A stretch of DNA of 36,840 nt from Oxobacter pfennigii (lineage in GTDB: Bacteria; Bacillota; Clostridia; Clostridiales; Oxobacteraceae), in assembly GCF_001317355.1 (NCBI RefSeq), contig NZ_LKET01000067.1, forward strand, positions 1-36,840, written 5' to 3'. This document shows positions 32,537 to 36,840 of the stretch, in pieces. Position 1 is the stretch's first letter, and the number at the start of each line of letters is the position of its first letter. The position numbers and the translations under genes were made by a program. The notes under the pieces are model-generated. The model was not told where the DNA came from, ran no database searches, and worked only from the letters and a program-made list of their open reading frames with translations.

Positions 32537-33392
32537 TTTTCACCGCCTCATGTCCGGCAATATTGTTAAGCCTTGATAAGCAATAGCTTGAATCGTTGCA
32601 CTGATAATATACTTCCCCGGTTTTGCCATCAGCCAGTTCATCCATGAATACTCCTGTGGCGCCGCAGAGTCTGCACTTCTTATCCTCAAAGCTCTCGGCT
32701 TCAAAGGGAAAATCGTCAAAATCCAGAGATTGTACCTTTGTATAAGGAGGAACGGCATATATTTTTTTCTCCCTGCCCGCACCTAAAAGTATGAGAGCTT
32801 TGGAGTAATTCATTTTCGGATTGTCAAAACGAGGTATTGGACTGGGTGCCATGACATATCTGTCATGGACTGAAACGGGATGGTCCGCTCCTGTGGACAT
32901 GTTTCCGTATTTGATTATCTGCTCGAAAAGCATCAGATAAGCTCCGCTGTATTCATTTTCAGCATGGAGTTTTTTTGTCTCATATTCACTGGGTTCCACT
33001 GCCCTTAAGGGTTCGGGAATGGGCACCTGCAAAACCAGTATCTGATTATCCCTTAGGGGTACCTCGGGTATTCTGTGTCTGGACTGAATTATTGAGGCAT
33101 TATCAGTTTCATCGGTGACCGAAACTCCCGTAGTTTTTTCTATGAGTTTTTTTATGTTTACCGCATTTACTGATTCATCGGAGCCCTGATCTATGACCTT
33201 TAAGGTATCATTCTTACCGATTAAAGACAGTGTAAGCTGCAGTCCTCCTGTGCCCCACCCCCTGGCAATGGGCATCTCCCTTGATGCAAAGGGCACCTGG
33301 TATCCGGGTATGGCCACTGCTTTTAGAGAAGCCCTTCTTATTTCCCTTTTGGAGCCTTCATCAAAGAAGGCAAAATTATAATTTATCTTCAT
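32523..33392 (-). CDS. phnJ: Carbon-phosphorus lyase, radical SAM subunit PhnJ
   Basis: The product has 289 residues from ATG 33392, overlapping phnI by 17 bp. PhnJ uses a 4Fe-4S cluster and SAM to cleave the C-P bond of 5-phosphoribosyl-1-phosphonate, giving an alkane and 5-phosphoribosyl 1,2-cyclic phosphate. The cluster and thiyl cysteines C240, C243, C265 and C271 match E. coli C241, C244, C266 and C272. The glycyl-radical Gly (G32 in E. coli) corresponds to G30 in IPGYQVPF. Other family segments are MPIARGWGTGGLQL, HRIPEVPL, PIPEPLR, PSPIPRFDNPKM and GAGREKKIYAVPP. All key residues are present. Confidence 0.97.
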   Translation of the reverse strand: MKINYNFAFFDEGSKREIRRASLKAVAIPGYQVPFASREMPIARGWGTGGLQLTLSLIGKNDTLKVIDQGSDESVNAVNIKKLIEKTTGVSVTDETDNASIIQSRHRIPEVPLRDNQILVLQVPIPEPLRAVEPSEYETKKLHAENEYSGAYLMLFEQIIKYGNMSTGADHPVSVHDRYVMAPSPIPRFDNPKMNYSKALILLGAGREKKIYAVPPYTKVQSLDFDDFPFEAESFEDKKCRLCGATGVFMDELADGKTGEVYYQCNDSSYCLSRLNNIAGHEAVKNGGI

Positions 33393-34494
33393 CTTCCTTG
33401 CCTCCTTTTCGGGTTTTCCTGACGCTGTCCAGCTTAGACTGGAAGGTTACATAATGGGGCAGCTTCAGGTGGGATATAAAGCCGGTGGATTCCACGCAAT
33501 CTATGTGTAAAAGTACGAATTCCTCATCCTGGGTGGGATACCTTTTGTCCTTGTCTTCCAAGCATTGATCAAGTATGCTCATGGCTATTGCCTTTGTCTC
33601 GTTCTGCCCGTAGCAAATGCCGTAACCCACCTCGAATTCAATCTCTTTTTGCCCTCTCTTTTTCTCAACGGTAGTTGGCATAAAGCACTCAACCTCAGTT
33701 ATCTTTATATCGCCTATATAATACTCATCCTCACTGCCCTCTGAATCAAAGGGATTTTCAATGCAAAGGGGAAGGTTCCCTATGCGAAGCTCTCCTACTG
33801 TCGGATGAAGGGCACCGTATGCACGAAGTGCGGCATAGCCTAAGGAGGTTACGGCTCCTGTCTGGCCCCTGGTCAGTATCTGAAGCCTTTCACTCCTTTT
33901 GGTGGGGAACTCCAGATTTTCTTTTGTTATATCCTTGGGCTCTTCATCATTTAAAGGATGGTTTTTTATAAGCCCTTCTTTTCTCAGATAATCAACTACC
34001 TTAGGAAGGTTCTTTAAGTCTGTATCATCATTAGTCTTTATAATTTCATTTTCAAATTCTTCAACCCAGGTAACAGCATCCGATCTTTTTTCATCAATCA
34101 AATCAAAATCCATGAGCCTGTGGGTGTAATCATAGGAAGCGCCCAGTATCTGTCCTCCGGGTATATCCTTAAAGCTGGCTGAAATCCTTCTTTCAACAAA
34201 CATTTCACCAGAGCTTGTTATTCTTGTATAATGCTTTCTGGGTAAAGTGGATCTGTAAGCGCGAAGCAAAAATACCGCTTCTTCGGGATTGCCTTCGGAC
34301 TGCTTTATAGCAGTTGAGGCCAATTCCTCGGAATAAAGGCTGCTTTCTGACATAACCTGATCTATGAGCCCCCTCATGCCGCCGTCTATATCTTTTACAT
34401 CCAATATTTCTTTTTTCTTGAGCCTTTCATATTTAAGCCTTTTGATTGATTCATTAATTGCCGCTGTTCCGCCTTTTACGGCAACATAACCCAT
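33376..34494 (-). CDS. phnI: C-P lyase nucleosidase subunit PhnI
   Basis: The product has 372 residues from ATG 34494, after AGGTGG and directly after the phnH stop. With PhnG, PhnH and PhnL it displaces adenine from ATP by the phosphonate, forming 5-triphosphoribosyl-1-phosphonate. Conserved PhnI sections seen are MGYVAVKGGTAAINES at the start, LILGASYDYTHRL-like GGQILGASYDYTHRLMDFD, TRGQTGAVTSLGYAALRAYG, HPTVGELRIG and HLKLPHYVTFQSKL near the end. Length is like E. coli PhnI. It forms the PhnGHIJ core complex in the cytoplasm. Confidence 0.96.
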   Translation of the reverse strand: MGYVAVKGGTAAINESIKRLKYERLKKKEILDVKDIDGGMRGLIDQVMSESSLYSEELASTAIKQSEGNPEEAVFLLRAYRSTLPRKHYTRITSSGEMFVERRISASFKDIPGGQILGASYDYTHRLMDFDLIDEKRSDAVTWVEEFENEIIKTNDDTDLKNLPKVVDYLRKEGLIKNHPLNDEEPKDITKENLEFPTKRSERLQILTRGQTGAVTSLGYAALRAYGALHPTVGELRIGNLPLCIENPFDSEGSEDEYYIGDIKITEVECFMPTTVEKKRGQKEIEFEVGYGICYGQNETKAIAMSILDQCLEDKDKRYPTQDEEFVLLHIDCVESTGFISHLKLPHYVTFQSKLDSVRKTRKGGKEDEDKL

Positions 34495-34495
34495 T

Positions 34496-35092
34496 TTATT
34501 TCACCACCTGTTTTTCCACTTTGGTAGTCCTGGGAAGGCACATGATGTTTGAATCCACGTCAACAAAAATGATATCTATTCCCAAGGGATACTCTATATT
34601 CTTTTTATCCCTGTAATTTATCCAGTTGCTTTTAGCATCAATTTTTGCATAAGCTTCATCTTTGATTCCCGGTCCTTTAAGTATCAAACCTTCCTCATTT
34701 TTAAGCCCCTTTGTCTCAAAGATTATGGTTGCGGATTTCTGAGGATCCATCAAAGTTCCTGTTTTTGCATTTAAGAAAGCCTCCTCTATCTGTTCAGCCC
34801 TTGCATCGTTTAAAATAAATATAAAATCCGCATCTTTGATATCTGTCGATTTTGCATAGGATAATTGGTTTACTATTTTCTTTATCTCACTTTCATCTTC
34901 CGTAACTATATAAAAGTTCACTTCTGCATCTAAAAGCATGAACATCAACAACAGTGTAGAACTATAAAAATTTGTATAAATATCGATTTTCTCACTTTGT
35001 TCGTTTATGTTTTCAATAAGTCCCGGCCTGGACATACAGTTTAGAACTTTCCTGTAAGATTGCTGTATGTCATACACTAAATCAAGTTTCAT
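34496..35092 (-). CDS. phnH: C-P lyase subunit PhnH
   Basis: The product has 198 residues from ATG 35092, after GGGAG. PhnH is a structural part of the PhnGHIJ core complex. The YDIQQSYRKVLNCMSRPGLI N-terminus is diagnostic for the family, as are LLLMFMLLDAEVNFY, GTLMDPQKSATIIFE and the C-terminal EYPLGIDIIFVDVDSNIMC, LPRTTKV. It follows phnG by 29 bp and precedes phnI by 1 bp. Confidence 0.95.
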   Translation of the reverse strand: MKLDLVYDIQQSYRKVLNCMSRPGLIENINEQSEKIDIYTNFYSSTLLLMFMLLDAEVNFYIVTEDESEIKKIVNQLSYAKSTDIKDADFIFILNDARAEQIEEAFLNAKTGTLMDPQKSATIIFETKGLKNEEGLILKGPGIKDEAYAKIDAKSNWINYRDKKNIEYPLGIDIIFVDVDSNIMCLPRTTKVEKQVVK

Positions 35093-35121
35093 AAAATTCT
35101 CTCCCGATTATTTTTTTAAAT

Positions 35122-35544
35122 TTAAACATCCATAGTATCGAAATTAACCTTGGTCATCAAAATCTTTGACTTGTATCTCTTCTCTTCTTCCAGGATATTT
35201 TTGTGCTCTTCATTGAGCTTTTCTTCCCATTCAAGGGTTTCTTTCAGGGAGGCATTGTATGCCGCATCCACTATCGCCAGCCAGTGTGATAGCTCAGTGT
35301 CATTTCCGCTCACAATACCTATGCCTAATTGATTTTCAATATGTACCTTTGCTTCGGTAACCAGAACCTCTCCCAAATAAAAGAGGGTATTTTGGGCTGC
35401 CTCCCGCATTTTTATCATTGCAAGTCCGTAGTTGGGCTCTTCGATTGTCTTTACTTGGTATTTATCGAATATTTGCTTTGCCATATCTCTTGCCAGACTT
35501 CTGCTACCTCTAATGAGAATTTCCGTCCTCATTCTCCTGTTCAT
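35122..35544 (-). CDS. phnG: C-P lyase subunit PhnG, first gene of the operon
   Basis: The product has 140 residues from ATG 35544, after AAGGAGGGG. PhnG is the small partner of PhnI in the core complex. Matching sections are EILIRGSRSLARDMAKQIFD, VKTIEEPNYGLAMIKMREAA, LFYLGEVLVTEAKVHI and IGIVSGNDTELSHWLAIVDA. It is preceded by a -10 box and a Pho-box-like repeat array, which makes it the first gene of the phosphonate transcript. Confidence 0.93.
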   Translation of the reverse strand: MNRRMRTEILIRGSRSLARDMAKQIFDKYQVKTIEEPNYGLAMIKMREAAQNTLFYLGEVLVTEAKVHIENQLGIGIVSGNDTELSHWLAIVDAAYNASLKETLEWEEKLNEEHKNILEEEKRYKSKILMTKVNFDTMDV

Positions 35545-35567
35545 ATTAACCCCTCCTTACGAAATTA

Positions 35568-35644
35568 ATTATATCTTGTTGCCAAGTTGGCACCCGTAAA
35601 GCTTTTGTTAATGAGGTTAAGAAATGGTTAAGGTTTGGTTTAAC
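35568..35644 (-). promoter_or_regulatory. Promoter of the phn operon with Pho-box-like repeats and a short palindrome
   Basis: Minus strand, from upstream: TTAAACCAAACC, TTAACCATTTC, TTAACCTCA, TTAACA (35644-35607), direct repeats at close to 11-bp spacing as in PhoP/PhoB boxes of Gram-positive bacteria. Then comes TGCCAACTTGGCA (35592-35580), a perfect palindrome, and TATAAT (35573-35568). No good -35 lies 17 bp before the -10 (CGGGTG), as expected for an activator-dependent promoter. Confidence 0.65.
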
Positions 35645-35753
35645 TGCTTTATTGATTTGATATATATAAGATTTGAAATGGTGAACAGAAGATAATTAGA
35701 TGCATAGTATTACGTTTTGTATACAAAAATACTACAGCTTATGAAATAAAAAC

Positions 35754-35785
35754 AGGGTATTACACTATATCTAGTGCAATACCCT
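35754..35785 (-). terminator. Terminator for the minus-strand genes at the right end
   Basis: AGGGTATTGCACTA and TAGTGTAATACCCT form a 14-bp stem with one mismatch, followed on the minus strand by GTTTTTATTT. It separates the right-end genes from the phn promoter. Confidence 0.75.
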
Positions 35786-35806
35786 ATTAATATATAACTT
35801 GCTAAT

Positions 35807-36001
35807 TCATCTGTCAGTTGTGCTGTAAACAAATATTATATCGCCACTTCTCGCATAGTTCGCCATCTCGTTTAGGGCTACGTTCCCAGCACTTTTCTCA
35901 TGAAATACCTTGTCCACATTGGAACTCTTCAAAAAGTCCATCTGTGCTTTATACGCCCGAGTGTTTTCCACCCCTCTTGCATAACCGATTCTTATATAAA
36001 T
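35807..36001 (-). pseudogene. Serine resolvase/invertase N-terminal remnant
   Basis: The frame encodes IYIRIGYARGVENTRAYKAQ followed by MDFLKSSNVDKVFHEKSAGN and NEMANYARSGDIIFVYSTTD before a stop. This is the N-terminal half of a resolvase-family serine recombinase. The catalytic Ser of the usual YARVST motif is missing (GVENT), the ATG is absent and the DNA-binding domain is gone. It is a dead fragment, perhaps from a transposon or phage. Confidence 0.7.
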
Positions 36002-36102
36002 CCCTCCCGGCCACCCCGAATAAGGTTACCAGAATAATTCACGAAGCCTAATCCATCTCCACCTCTGATAAATTGGAATTTGTCTATTCAAAATGCTTCA
36101 GA

Positions 36103-36696
36103 TTAAAATCCCAATTCCTCATTCACAAAGATAATTTCACACTTCATACCCAGTGGTACTCGTTCTATTACTGAGACAATACGGCAAATTCGGTCAGGAC
36201 TATTGCAATCATAGCATTTATCTCCCTTGACTGCACATGGAGTTTTGGCACCCACTCGTCTGGAATTCAAAGGTGCAGCTATATTCTTACACCTATAATA
36301 AGCTTCACTAATATTGGCTGTGATTTTATTTTTCCCTATAACGTAATAACATGACTGAGGACCAAAGGCAGTCATAGCAACACGATTTCCCGTTCCGTCT
36401 ATATTAACAATCTCTCCGGTCTCCGTTATTGCGTTTGCACTGGTTATATAGATATCAGCACAATTTGCGAGCTTTCGCACGCGCAAGCCTGGAATCTTAT
36501 TATGCCATATAACAACATTTTTTTGTTGCAGAACCTCAAACAATCCCATTTCCATCAAGGTTTCACTTCCGCCAAATCCAATGGTTTGATTTTGTAAAAT
36601 ATCGGAAAGATAACAGCAGGCCTCTTCCTTTGTGGAAAAAAACTGTGTTGTAAATCCATGCCTCTCAAAGTTCTGTCTTATCTGTGAATATTCCAT
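36103..36696 (-). CDS. LUD-domain protein (lactate utilization type)
   Basis: The product has 197 residues from ATG 36696, after TTGGAGATG. It is a stand-alone LUD domain (LutC/YkgG-related): TIGFGGSETLMEMGLFEVLQ, ADIYITSANAITETGEIVNI and DGTGNRVAMTAFGPQSCYYV are typical. Near the C-terminus it has a four-Cys pattern, PCAVKGDKCYDCNSPDRICR, often seen in this subgroup and possibly binding a metal or an iron-sulfur cluster. The lutA and lutB genes are not present, so lactate oxidation cannot be assumed. It is transcribed toward the resolvase remnant and terminator. Confidence 0.85.
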   Translation of the reverse strand: MEYSQIRQNFERHGFTTQFFSTKEEACCYLSDILQNQTIGFGGSETLMEMGLFEVLQQKNVVIWHNKIPGLRVRKLANCADIYITSANAITETGEIVNIDGTGNRVAMTAFGPQSCYYVIGKNKITANISEAYYRCKNIAAPLNSRRVGAKTPCAVKGDKCYDCNSPDRICRIVSVIERVPLGMKCEIIFVNEELGF

Positions 36697-36840
36697 AAAT
36701 TCATCTCCAATGTAAATTCCAATTCGTACTATATAAGAGTAGAGATTTTCAATAATCTTTACTCTCTATTTTTTGTTATGATGAGTTTGATTGGCTGACG
36801 TAATTTCCTATTGGGACAACACGCCCGAAGATAAACTGGT

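Overview
The window looks like a low-GC, Gram-positive anaerobe of the Clostridia type. The evidence is AT-rich intergenic DNA, strong AGGAGG-like ribosome sites, GTG/TTG starts, lipoprotein signals and a YkuI-type EAL protein. I cannot name the species. No rRNA, tRNA or CRISPR array was seen.

Left end (1-5550): the end of an IS3-family element cuts into a lysozyme-like gene. Next come an unknown lipoprotein, a frameshifted relic of a small secreted protein, a Dabb protein, an EAL-domain c-di-GMP phosphodiesterase with a terminator-like leader, a MerR regulator and a TrmO/TsaA tRNA methyltransferase.

Transporter block (5569-19766): six intact GPH-family (MelB-like) carriers lie on the minus strand, five of them close paralogues, plus the tail of a seventh. 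Most are single-gene units with their own terminators. Four have a similar promoter-proximal palindrome, TTGTR-N7-TACAAA or a near match. All six appear to lack two of the three acidic residues that bind the coupling cation in MelB. A three-gene operon (YeiH-family anion exporter plus two half-size ChrA proteins) with a divergent LysR regulator interrupts the block, and an IS110 remnant lies within it.

Middle (19787-23607): a secreted helical protein, a permuted NlpC/P60-like (YiiX-type) hydrolase, proA and a DUF169 protein, ending in a run of hairpins.

Phosphonate operon (23608-35644, minus strand): a nearly continuous C-P lyase operon in the order phnG-H-I-J-K, a repeat island, phnM, a hexapeptide acetyltransferase, phnL, a PHP-phosphatase/inositol-monophosphatase fusion, then phnD-C-E-E. 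A Pho-box-like direct-repeat array precedes phnG, which fits induction by phosphate starvation. PhnD/C/E/E import phosphonates. PhnG-L with PhnI and PhnM make 5-phosphoribosyl-1-phosphonate, and PhnJ cleaves the C-P bond to leave a ribosyl cyclic phosphate. No phnN or phnP is present; the two-domain PHP-IMPase fusion is well placed to open the cyclic phosphate and remove the second phosphate. This is the most interesting feature of the window.

Right end (35754-36840): a terminator, a serine-resolvase remnant and a LUD-domain protein.
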